A stretch of DNA of 64,000 nt from Acanthococcus lagerstroemiae (taxonomy: Eukaryota; Arthropoda; Insecta; Hemiptera; Eriococcidae): assembly GCA_031841125.1 (NCBI GenBank), contig CM063106.1, positions 38,374,001-38,438,000 of the forward strand, in the 5' to 3' direction. A model generated the notes under the pieces. It made no database searches and had not been told where the DNA came from. It saw only the letters and a program-made list of their open reading frames with translations. Both the position numbers and the translations under genes were made by a program. Positions 12,421 to 33,400 of this stretch are shown here, in pieces. Position 1 is the first letter of the stretch; each line of letters begins with the position of its first letter.

Positions 12421-12991
12421 AATCATATTACAGGGTACATCGATGGAAGTTGCGATGGAAGAGGGAAGAACATTTCATGTTTTTTTTTTAGATTCCAGCA
12501 AACGTCAATGCTCGGTAGAAATCAACTTGAAGTAAAAAGACAAAGAAAAATAATTCTAGTTTTGTGAATATGGTCACTCATCAAAGTCCTTTTTCTTGAT
12601 CACAATCTTGCATCGATGCTAGCTCGCCGCTCGCCCTACTCACTAAACTTATTGTTAGAATCGTTACATATGGTTAGTCTGATAATATGGCTCGTCTACT
12701 GATTTATTTAAAGTACTTTTTCCTGTGCATATAATTTGAACATTCACAATCCCTTCCACCGTTTCTTTCTTGGATCTTGGTTGCCATTGGTGGTTGGCGC
12801 TCAGCTGATCGTCGTGTTCTTCCCGCTAAAAACGAAAATCGCGAAAGCAAACAGGGAATTCAGCATTCAGATTAGAATTGTAAAAAGTAAAATTGTTGTC
12901 ATTGTGTGTTCGGAGTTTAATCAATTTAAGTTAAACTTTGATGTCTTAATTTCATACTGAAATTCGCGAGGTTCGAGTGTTTGTTTCGGAA

Positions 12992-15841
12992 ATGCCGCCT
13001 TCCATTCAACCGGCGCCATTCTATGGCGATAATCGTGTGTCGGATGACTACATTCGACACTTACGGCTGTATCGTTCAAATCTGCTCGATGAAGAGATGA
13101 AGAAGCAACGCAAATCAAAGTGTCCGGCTCCCAAATCTCGTTTCACAGGTGTCAAACTATTTTCCGGCGTAGGTCATAATATCAAGAAACCAAAGCTCAA
13201 GAAACTGAAAGTATCTCCGAAAGAGAAGAGAAGAGTTAGTGGCTCAACTGTGAAACCGTCGATTCGTCAAATGATGCGCAACCATTTTGATTTCTCAAGA
13301 ACGCCTTACGCAATACCGAAAAGACAACGAGTTGCCCTCAGTGAAGAAACTAGCAAGAAACGTAAATTCTTCAAATCGACGGTTGAAACACCTGAAGCTA
13401 AGAAGTGAGTAGGTTTACTGAATCATGAATTCAACTTTCAGTTTCAAAACTTGTGTATTATCAATTCATTTATGTTTACAGGCCAAAGTTAACCGAACAA
13501 GTTGTATCACTTGAATTTGAGGATATGAATGGTACGTGAATTCGTGCGGATTTTTATTAATTTGATTACTGTCACTGTAGAGTCGTTAATTGTATGAATG
13601 ATCATTATAGACGTAGAAGAAGAGCCGTTCGCGGATATCCGAAAAGATGTTTCAAGTATTTTGACCGATTGGCTGGATGATGAAGAGTCCATGAAACCTC
13701 AGATGACTCGACAGAAAGCGGGCGTATTAGATGATGGAACTTCAAATTCCGGCATATCTTATCTTACTTCCTCAGCACATGCGCACAGGATCTATGACAC
13801 CGCTAATGCAACGCCGACTGTATCCATCTGTGACACTGATTCGTCGATGGCTCTTCACACACCGGTTAGAACTCCTGGGGCAGTCGCCGAAACACCTTCG
13901 ACTCCTACTAATACTCCCGTAGTCTCTATCAACACTCCTACAACGTCTACCAGCTCTCCTGAGGGTTTTAACACTCCTGTCACTCTTGCGAGTAAAACCA
14001 AAGCTCACACGGCTACACCTGGCACACCCAATACTCCAAGAGGCAAATTATATTCAATTTTCGCGACGCCTCCTCTATCTAAGAACGTTCTGTCAGAGTA
14101 TGTATCAGACAATTTATTGTTATATCGGCTGATTTTCATTGTTATTTTACTGATGAACTTTTATATTCGCAGCGTGACTAATAGAATTACGAAGTCGCAG
14201 ACGTTACTAAACAAAGCAGCAGCTCCAAATGATCAATACCAAATCGACGCTGGTCAGAAAGTTATTGGGCCTAAAGAATGTTCTATCTGTGGTATGGTAT
14301 ACGACATCGGAGACCCAGTCGATGAAAAACGGCACGCTGCGTATCACGCCAAGCGAAATGAGTTGAAATATAAGGTAGAATATGTAAATTAATTTAGAAT
14401 TCGATACTTTATAGTGAAATGAAATTATTCAGGCACGTTAATATTACATCTAATTATGATTTTAAACTGGCTCCACTCATCAGTGAATCTTCCGATCTAG
14501 AAGTAGAGAAAATATTAGGTAGTACTGATGTAGTAAAAGACGTGGTAATGTCATTAATTTCAAGCAGGACGAACATGATTGGGTTTAAATGTGTTAAACT
14601 GATGTGCTTAATGGCCAAGATTATCAAGTTCACCAGGATCGTGATCTTGGTTGCCTGAAATTAATTTGTGAAATAGATTTTGAATATTATTTCATTAGTA
14701 AACTGAAATCAGTTTTCAAATGATCTTGATAAAATTCTAAACTTTACTTTCATAATGCATACCATCTTGGTCGGAATCGTTATGGTTCGTGATATCCCTG
14801 GTAATCTGAAATCGTTTTTAGGTTATCTTGCCCATCAGTATTTAATAAGATCTTTTCAGTTTACATCAATTCACTTAGAAAGTTGATAGTATTGGGATTT
14901 TCATTTAAATTCACTGTTTCTTGCAGGCTTTAAAAACAGAGAATGTTGTCGGTTTCGTCGATAATGATCGTATAATACTCATCAAATACACAGATGACAA
15001 AAAACGTAAGAAAGTCGAAGAAATTCTGAAAGTAACAGAAGAGGAGATCGGGTGCGGATACACATTCCAACGATCATCAGTGGTATGACTTCTGTTTCAA
15101 CTTCATCCATATAGGAAAAAAATATTTCATGACATCTCAAATGTATCGATTTACAAAAGATTCAGAGAAAGCCAACTAACGCTCTGAATTTCGAGTCGTA
15201 CAATCCTTAATCGCTTGGTTTCAAGTCTGAACACATTCCAGGCGCTTACGGAAAAGTTGCTTCTCAACTTTTTCAGAGAAGCTACAAAACTGAAAGCAAG
15301 CATGTACATGTTGCCTTCTAGAGATGTACCAATGATTTGAAAGAGCATTTCACACCGAGACAATTATGGAGTTGACGTAAATCATTTTCACGTTAAAGTT
15401 TAGTCATCTTCGGTTTCAGGCATTCATTTACGTTCGAAATGATCATGTCTTGGGCTGTTTGATTGCTGAGCCTCGTACTAGAGCTAACCGAGTAATTAAA
15501 TCAGATGGTATTGTCTTACTCTCAGAGATGACCGAGCCGGTGAAATGCGGAATTAATCGTATCTGGGTCAAACAGGATTACAGGGGACAGAACATCGGAA
15601 CAGAGATGGTAAACTGTTTAAGGTGAGAGGCACATTTTAAAATTACTGTGGTGAAAATAGGAACCCAGTGTTCAAATATTGAAATTCGATCGTATTTTAC
15701 AGGAAAAATTTCGGATATGGCGAGTACTTGAAGACCGAAGATATAGCATTTTCAGCCACCACTCCAGATGGACACAAATTTGCCAAAAAGTACACTGGCC
15801 GAGATGATTACTTGACTTATTTGGATCCAAATGTAAATTGA
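12992..15841 (+). CDS. ESCO: Cohesin acetyltransferase ESCO/Eco1, 7 exons
   Basis: Exons: 12992-13404, 13482-13531, 13611-14097, 14173-14374, 14927-15082, 15420-15622, 15703-15841; all phases agree, about 549 aa. The product has a basic Lys-rich N-terminal region, a Thr-Pro-rich disordered middle (many TP dipeptides, possible CDK sites), a C2H2 zinc finger (CSICGMVYDIGDPVDEKRHAAYH) and a GNAT acetyltransferase domain. The last carries GCLIAEP, CGINRIWV, the acetyl-CoA loop RGQNIGTEMV, and the ESCO-specific end FSATTPDGHKFAKKY. By family knowledge it acetylates Smc3 during S phase to lock cohesin on sister chromatids. The plus-strand frame inside intron 4 (14419-14658) is intronic. The variable N-terminus is normal for the family. 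DSCC1, another cohesion-establishment factor, is divergent upstream. Confidence 0.92.
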
Positions 15842-18428
15842 TTAACTTAATGTATTTGTAATAACCATTGCTTTTGTTCATTTATTAATTTTTCAATACT
15901 TGAGTTTCCATTAGGCATAATATAAGGTTTATCGCATTTTTTGTCCCATAATTTTTCTCTTTCGGTGTATTATGGATTGGATTTATTGGAGATGTCTCAA
16001 AACAAATTCGGCATTTTAGCTGACTGGGCCGCGTTAGCAGCACTGAGCATTACGAAAAGAAAAGAAAACAATCGTGCCGAGAAGATGTGTTATTGCAGGA
16101 TGTAGCGTCACGCGAGAAGATCGAGGAGAGCTGATTGATAGATCGACTAAGGGTGATCGAGGCCGATGCTTCGACGATGTTCGTTGTTCGGCCTAGCCTG
16201 GATAAAAAAGAGAAAAGACAGAATACAAGGAATGTGTGTGTAAGAGAGAGTGAGAAAGGAGAATTGAGCTGTTTCAGAATGAAAATAAACTGAGGGAGTA
16301 CACCAACAGGGGTGGTGTGGTGGGACGTATGGCGATGCACGCATGCCAAAGTGCCCCTGAGACACCGCACCCCTGGCACCGGAAACTACCCTTTCGGGTA
16401 TCGCATCAGTGGCCGGAGAGCTGAAAAGACTATGTTTCATATTAATTTAACAGAGAGTTCTGAATAGAAAGACAAGATGATCTGAGCAGCTGGAATTTTG
16501 TATGGTTTCACACAAGTTACTAATTGATCAAGAATGTTAAGGACGATGAGTCAGCTTATATAGAATTTTTCTTCCATCACTTCATTCTCCTGTTATTATG
16601 TGGTATCTTCTTGCTGCCTTTCTTTCATTCTCGTCTTTTGCTTTTATTCTTACATTTAAAGGGAACTCAGTAGGTAAGTTGCTTTTATTATTTGTTAAAG
16701 TTTGTGTATTTTTTATCCTTTCATGTCCCTAATAAGGTAATAATTTGAAGAACTTCCCATGAAAATAACCTAAGTCAGTTTTGAAATTTTAACTTCGCCG
16801 CCAGACAGCAACGTAACTACCGCTGTTCTGCGGGAAGCTTAAACTCTTTAATTTTCAAAATGCAGTTATATTGACTACTATGCAACCTTTGTTGGAATAA
16901 TATTGGTGAAATTGGATTGTACGTAAAAATACTTGTAAATTAACAGGTATTGGCATTTTGACAAAACAATTTTGTCATGACGTAACAAAAACCATGAAAC
17001 GTCAAAATGACAAAATTCCAAACATGACAAAACTCATGACATAACAAAAATAAAATGAAATGCTTGTTTGACAAAAAATCGTTTTGTATAACACCACTGA
17101 AATCAACTTATTCATCTAACTGGAGCGAATAAAGTGCATTAAATTTCTTCATAAACTAGAGACTTCAAGCTTCAATTTGACCTCAAACAAACTGTTTTCA
17201 GCAATTACAAAAGCTTCAAAGTTTACCAATTTACACATATTCTTATGGGAGTATCAACCTTGATCACTTTCTCAGGAGAGACGACACTAGCGAACCTGGT
17301 CACAGTCTTAACGCTTATTATTTTTGTGACACCCATTTGTTTTCCATTTTTCCGGCGGAGCGTCTTCGAGCAATTGTCTCTATTGTGTGAATTCATCAGC
17401 TCCAACTTCAGTAAAACTTAATCATGTTTTTGAACTTTAAAGCTAGACCAGAGACGAAACACAGTACTTGAAATCATGTTTTTGAACTTGAAGGTAGACC
17501 AGTGAAGAAACACAATACCTAAAAATCAGAAATTTTAAATACCGATGATGACAGCTCGGCGGTTCAAGTTTTTATTAGTGCCACATGTTGAGAGGTCTCG
17601 AAGTCCTTGGAACCGAGGCCTGCTCAAGGACACCTTTGGATTCCTACTGAAGCATGTTACACTGCACACTGTTTATATTAGCTTTATATAATTTAAGAAA
17701 TCGGAGTCAAATTATTTGCAGTTATAAACATATTCTCGATTATCACGTTTACTACTAAATAAACGGGCCAGACAAATTGATGAATGCACAGTAACGACCA
17801 AGTGTAAGTTAAACCTCGAGGTTACCTAATCGAATTTCTGAATTTGAAATATTTTGCCAAATACCACCTACTGCCAATGTCTACCAAATACGAAGTTAGG
17901 ATCCCGCACATTGGCGCCTTTGAAGCATCTTGAACCGAAACTTCTTCAAAGAATTCAATTTTTCAGTTCATCACTCGTGCCCGATAAATTCCCAGAGCAT
18001 CCTAATCATTTTCCGCTTTTACTCAAAGTTTCCTTCATGCTCACATCCTCAAGGCCCCGTACTTCTGGACGGCATTTCGTTTCGAAAGTATACGAAGAAA
18101 CTGCTAGAAATTTGGAGACCCCTGGTTCACGATACAAAATCACCTGCGACTTATGCGACTTACACGTAAATTCAAGTTCACAGCAATTATACCAACTCAC
18201 GGCGCCGAGCTTCGTTTAGATCAATAATGAATCAAAGTTACGGCTAAGTGATCCGAATTTATTTTATAACTTTCAATGAATTTAATCCTTTATAAGACGC
18301 AATACATCATTCCATTAATGAATGAATAAACTAACAGTTTTACGAAATAATAGAGTAAAGGTGAAAAAAGAAAAACAATAAGAAATATAAAAAGAAAAAT
18401 TAACAAAATAATATAGGAAGCTCAGTAA
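15842..18428. repeat. Intergenic repeats between ESCO and the DDX43-like gene
   Basis: No clear gene. About 16290-16420 holds a dispersed repeat whose core (GGGACGTATGGCGATGCACG and following) recurs at 63958-64000. About 17420-17523 is a roughly 51-bp tandem duplication (AATCATGTTTTTGAACTT unit). 16960-17080 is rich in degenerate ATGACAAAA motifs. A plus frame at 17854-18219 ends with ITCDLCDLHVNSSSQ, slightly like half of a C2H2 RNA-binding finger, but it lacks the histidines and I do not call it a gene. Confidence 0.5.
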
Positions 18429-28046
<9,618 letters not shown>

Positions 28047-29009
28047 GACTATGAAAAAAAATATCACAAATTTATATCAGATGAGAAAACACGAACACCC
28101 AATCAACCGCTGCATGAAATGGCGATTATTCGTCACATGGTGGTGCATTATGACGCAATGAGAGCTAAGTGCCAAGTGCACTACTTCTACTTAGTTGCAA
28201 ATTTAATGAACACCCGATTACAATTCGAAAATGCTAGGTTTCCTAATGTAATGCATAATTCAACAACGTTATTTCATTATCATGTAATGTTTCGAACTAG
28301 GACGCAGAACAGAGTAAATCAGAACTTCAGCCAGATGCTATAGCACGCGTCGTTCGGCTGTATCAGAATTATGGACATCTGACAAAACTTGCCTACATTC
28401 AAAAATCGAAACACGCCGCAATGAGGTATAGTTCGAAGATTTTGCTTCAAAAATGGAGATGTGTTCGCCTTACCTGATATGCCGGAAAACTAACAATATA
28501 AATAATCACGTTAAATAATAGGTAACTGCTGCGGTTTTCGAGTTCATGTAATGTTCATGTCACAAAATTACGTGAAAATAATTCTTTATCCAAAACACTC
28601 ACTTTCAACAATTATAATCAATATTCAATCAGTTTAAGAACCGATGAAGGTAAATTTGGTTAAGCAAAGAAATCTCGTGCTCGGGAACGAGGCGGAACGA
28701 ATCAATTTTGCCTCGTTCAGACTTGACAATCACAGCACTTCTCTTGGATGCTTGGTGCCATTGGTGCTGTCGTGCTGTGGGCTGTGGAAACTGGAACATT
28801 CCCGAAGTTTACCCGAAGTGAGCTTTTTACAATGTTTACATTTTTCTTATCAGTTTGTAGTATGGTGCAGTTTTCGCCTCGCTGACTGTTGATTCTGACA
28901 GAAGAATGAAGAAAAATCGGAAAACTGAAATTGAACATCGAACAAATTCAACCGCGATGGTCAAATTTCATCGATTTAAGAACTCAAAATTTTGCAAGAA
29001 GGTTTTTGT

Positions 29010-29627
29010 CAGGGATGGCAAACGAAACGAAACGAAATAACGAAATAACGATTGATTTTTGTCTAAAATATTGAAACGAAATAAACGAACGAAAAAAAAA
29101 CGTTTCGTTTGCCATCCCTAGTTTTCTGATTTGTGATTTTTAGGATCGGCTACTAGTAGCCGAGCCTATTGCAACCACTATCTAGGGTCGGGTACTAGTA
29201 GCCGAGCCTACTGTAATCGAAATTTCATTTCTTTTCCCTGGTGAGTTGAGTCAGGGCCCCGATTACGACCGACCAATAAGCGTGATAAAGATACAGCGAC
29301 AAAATATCATGTATTACGATCAAGGATTCAGTTTCCCTGCTTTCTCAACCTTGTCACTCCTCTCAACATTTTATCAACAGCCACGAAGAAGTTGATAAAA
29401 CATTGACAAAATCTGTTTTATCGTGGTTTTATCACGTTGATAAAAATTGATAAAATTTTTTATCACGCTAAACTGTCGGTCGTAATCGGGGCCCAGGGTG
29501 AGTTCAGTAAATAGCAGGGATGGCAAACAAACGAAACGAAATTACGAAATAACGATTGATTTTTGTCAAAAATATTGAAACGAAATAACGAAACGAAAAA
29601 AAAAAACGGTTTCGTTTGCCATCCCTG
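29010..29627. mobile_element. Composite hAT-like element: MITE - spacer - MITE, copy 1
   Basis: Two short palindromic units with CAGGGATGGCAAACGAAAC / GTTTCGTTTGCCATCCCTG ends flank a spacer with GGCTACTAGTAGCC palindromes. The whole composite, not each unit, is flanked by a perfect 8-bp duplication GTTTTTGT (29002-29009 and 29628-29635), so it inserted as one element; 8 bp suggests hAT. A further element (29254-29494) is inserted in the spacer. Confidence 0.8.
29254..29494. mobile_element. 240-bp MITE with 20-bp perfect TIRs, nested in composite copy 1
   Basis: Starts GGGCCCCGATTACGACCGAC and ends with its exact reverse complement. The other composite copy has an uninterrupted TCAGGGTAAGTTCAG at 52094-52108, the pre-insertion state. 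This proves insertion into an existing spacer, with a short CAGG duplication possible. The interior is rich in GATAAA/TTTATC motifs. Confidence 0.85.
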
Positions 29628-29829
29628 GTTTTTGTAATTGAAAATTATCACTGACCATGAGATCTCTGAATATCTGAATCTTTTTCATCAATTTTTACAA
29701 TAATTTATTCTATTAGTAGTTTGTTTTTTTTTTGTTTCTAAAGTTTGAACGCAAACTTGCCGAGAAAAAATTGATGGCTTACAGCTTACACCAAATGCTA
29801 GTAACAAAATGCTAGCAGCAGTGTATAGG

Positions 29830-30026
29830 CGTTGGAATATTGGAATTAACAGAACAGAACTGACAGCTAAATAAAAAGAGAAGATTCGCGTATCGAAAAA
29901 GATTTACTCGTAGAACCAAAGAAAAACAACGTAAGCGTGTAACCAACATAACAACATCGAACAAAGAAATCGCACATCATCAGAATTCCTACATTACAGT
30001 GTAGCCACGTATACATTTCTTCAACG
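29830..30026 (-). repeat. Copia 3' LTR (197 bp)
   Basis: Identical by eye to 35637-35833. Bounded by the ATAGG duplication on the left and the polypurine tract on the right. Confidence 0.95.
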
Positions 30027-30417
30027 CTCCCTTCTAGGTTGGTTCTGGAGAAGTCTCCAGGAGCAACCTACAAACGGCAACTTAAATTTATAGTCTTAAA
30101 CTTCATCGTAAAATTTAAATCACAAATTCGTAAGAAAGTTATCGTAACAAAACTGAACTTAAACACAAAGGGAATAGGAGTATACTATAAACCTAGATTT
30201 ATAGTCTCAACTTAAAATATTGACCAGAAATTTGATCATCAATTCATTAGTTGTAATTTATTTTAAAAAAAAATTAATCTAACACAACGATAGCATAGTA
30301 GGAACGAGTTGAAAGAAAAGAATATTTAAAAATGTGAATCACTGTCCAAGGGACCTTTCATTCCCAAATATTTTGGATCTCCACCGTGCGTCCTGCAAAC
30401 AACGAATACACAACATA

Positions 30418-33400
30418 TTAAATTGCATTGTCCAGCGTAAACAGAATTTTCCTTCGGAACTCCAAGAAATTAGATGGTCCCAAAGGTTTCGTCAAAGCAT
30501 CAGCAAGCTGCTCTTTTGTCGATACCCAGCATAAAATTACATTCCTCTTTGCTATTTCGAACCTAACGTAATGGTAGCATAACTTTACAATATGTTTCAG
30601 TGACTGAGGGTCGTCTGATTTGGCCATGCGTATTGCAGCTTGGTTATCTTCGTATACTACCGGAATTAAACTCAGGTCTAAAATACTCATAGACATTTCT
30701 CGAATGCTGACCAGTTCCCTACAGGCCATAGACAGTGCAATAAATTCAGCCTCTGCCGAAGATAATGCCACATGAGATTGTCTTTTAGTTCGCCAAAAAA
30801 TTATATCGTTGAACAAACGTACAATTAAGCCAGTTGTCGACTTGCCCTCTTCGTCACTCATCCCTAAGGATGCATCCACAAAACAGTCAAGACGATCACC
30901 TCTACTTTCATATTTCAGACAAAGATTGGTGGTTCCACGTAAATAGCGTAGTACTCTTTTAACTTTGATCACATCGTCTGCATTGAAATTTGACTGTTTC
31001 CGGCTCAAAACATTAACCGCATAGGCTATGTCAGGCCGCGATCCCCCAGCCAAGTAGAGTAGGCTGCCTACAATTTCTTTATAGGGGAAATTTTCTGCTG
31101 CCAGCGTTTTATTACTATTATTATTATCGCATGCATTTTTCTTTTCTGCATCTTTGTTGTTCATAGGTGTTGTAACCGGTCGGCTATCCTGTAGGCCAAA
31201 ACGGGACAACATTTTCTCAATCATTTTCTTTTGATGAATATACATTGTTTTACCTCGGCGTTCAATTTCGAGACCCACAAACTTGTTTGGCATTCCCATG
31301 TCTTTCATTTCAAAATTGTTACTTAAATGCTCCTTCAATTTCACAGTCATTTCATTGCAGTTACTGAGGATTAAAATATCATCAACGTAGATTAGCACTA
31401 CCACCAACTTATTATTTCCTTTCCAGATAAACATACAAGCCTGGAAAGGGTAGACTTGAAAGTCAAGTTCAAGCATCGCTTCTCTAAAACGTTCGTACCA
31501 CCTTCTGGGTGAGACTTTCAACCCATATAACGCTTTTCTTAAAACACACACATGGGTATCTTTGTTGACATTTTCAGTATTCACACCTTCTGGTATTTCC
31601 ATAAATACACTCTTTTCCAACGTTCCATTTAAAAAGGCAGTTTTTACATCTAATTGGTGTAATTGAAGATTGAACTTGTTTGCAACAGAAAGCATAAATC
31701 GTATGTCAGACATCCTAGCCACAGGGGCATAGGTTTCAGTAATATCGTAGAAGTTGGAATCATTAAAGCCGCGTATGACTAATCGCCCTTTGTAGATAAG
31801 TTCACCATTTGGTTCTTCTTTCCTTTTAAAAACCCACCGAGACGTCATTATCCTTTGACCCTTAGGGACGTTACACCGTTCAACGTAATCCCAGGTCCCA
31901 TTCTTCAATTGGGCGTGTACTTCATCATTAATAGCTTTAACCCATTCCAACCTTTCTCGGCTTCTAATTGCGTCTTCATAACTTTGGGGCTCATCATCCA
32001 GGTCAGATATCATCGCACAGATCACCTCCTTATTGTATTCATCATCATTCATAACTCGAGCAAGATTAATTCGTATTTCATCCACATCATGAGGATCAAT
32101 GCTTCGCAACGTCATAAATGATTTGTCATCGCTGTTTTCAGTTTTAAAGGTTGATGTACCTAGGACAGACGCCTTTCTTTTGTTACCATACACATGTCCG
32201 TACACTTTAGATTCCACAAAACTTACATTCTTTGATTTCAATATTTTGCTTGTAGTAGGTTCCACCACTGTATAGCACATTTCATGGCAACCTAACAAGA
32301 AACCTTCAGTCCCACGTTCATCCAGCTTACCCTTATGTAGCGGATTTAACACATAACACAAGCATCCAAAACGGCGTACATATTTTAGGGTAGTTTTTCT
32401 TTTTGCCAAACGCTCAAGAGGTATTTCGAAAAATATTGATCTTTTGGGAGTATTATTATATATCATCAACGCAAAGTTCAGAGCATAAGCCCACATTTCT
32501 TTCGGAAAACCGCTATCAAAGATTAAACATCGTATTTTCTCTTGTAATTCTCTATTAAAACGCTCCGCCGTACCATTCAAATTACTCGAATATGGAGGCG
32601 TAGTTTTACATACAATTTTCTTTTCTTCTACAACACGTTTCATACCTTCCGTCAAATACTCAGTGCCATTATCCATTCGCAACTCATACACTGTCACATC
32701 TCTACCCACCAACATACGGGCATTCTCAAGCATAGATTGAAAAGCTATGTGAACTTGGGTTTTATCTTGTATGGGGTAAGCCCAGGCGTACCTAGAAAAA
32801 TCGTCTATGAATGTGACAATGTACCTAGACCCTTTCAACAACGTACCAGGAGTTATTGGACCCATCACATCTGTGTGGACCAATCTCAAAGGTTCTGCAA
32901 ATCTGTGTCTTACAGTAATACAGGGGTTACGAGTCATCTTACCACGTTTACAAATCTCACAGTCAATAATATCCTTTTCGAACTTCACATTTTTCAACTC
33001 TGGTAATAATTTACCTGCCTTCTCCAAATATGTACGAGATGTGTGACCCAAACGTACATGCCACAACATGCCTACATTATTGCGTACATTGACTTCTGAA
33101 GCCCTCTCTTGATTAGAAAAACTATCAACTGATTTTTCACCCTTTTGAACATTTGAGTCTTGTTGAAGGTCATCGTAAGCCTGAACAAACCGTCTCCCTT
33201 CATTTTCAGACACATCTTGGGAACGTACAACATAATTGTGGTCAAGTAGATGATCGTTACTCCCTTCACTTGAATTTTTTTTAGCGTAACTATGATCCAT
33301 AAGGGGAATAGTACTCCCTTCCTTTTCAACATCACCTTCGCTTACAAAACATTCAATATCTTTACCATGGCCTTCTTTAAGAGATTTGAAACTCATTCGC

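Noticed and set aside
12108..12567. Several overlapping open frames on both strands near 12.1-12.5 kb
   Set aside because: They come from the low-stop CGAACG/CGAATG repeats of the transposon edge, not from protein-coding constraint.
14419..14658. 79-codon plus-strand frame inside ESCO intron 4
   Set aside because: ESCO exons 4 and 5 join perfectly in phase without it, and the frame has no homology I recognise.
17854..18219. Plus-strand frame ending ITCDLCDLHVNSSSQ, zinc-finger-like
   Set aside because: Only the two cysteines of a C2H2 finger are present; no histidine pair, no clear exon borders or neighbours.
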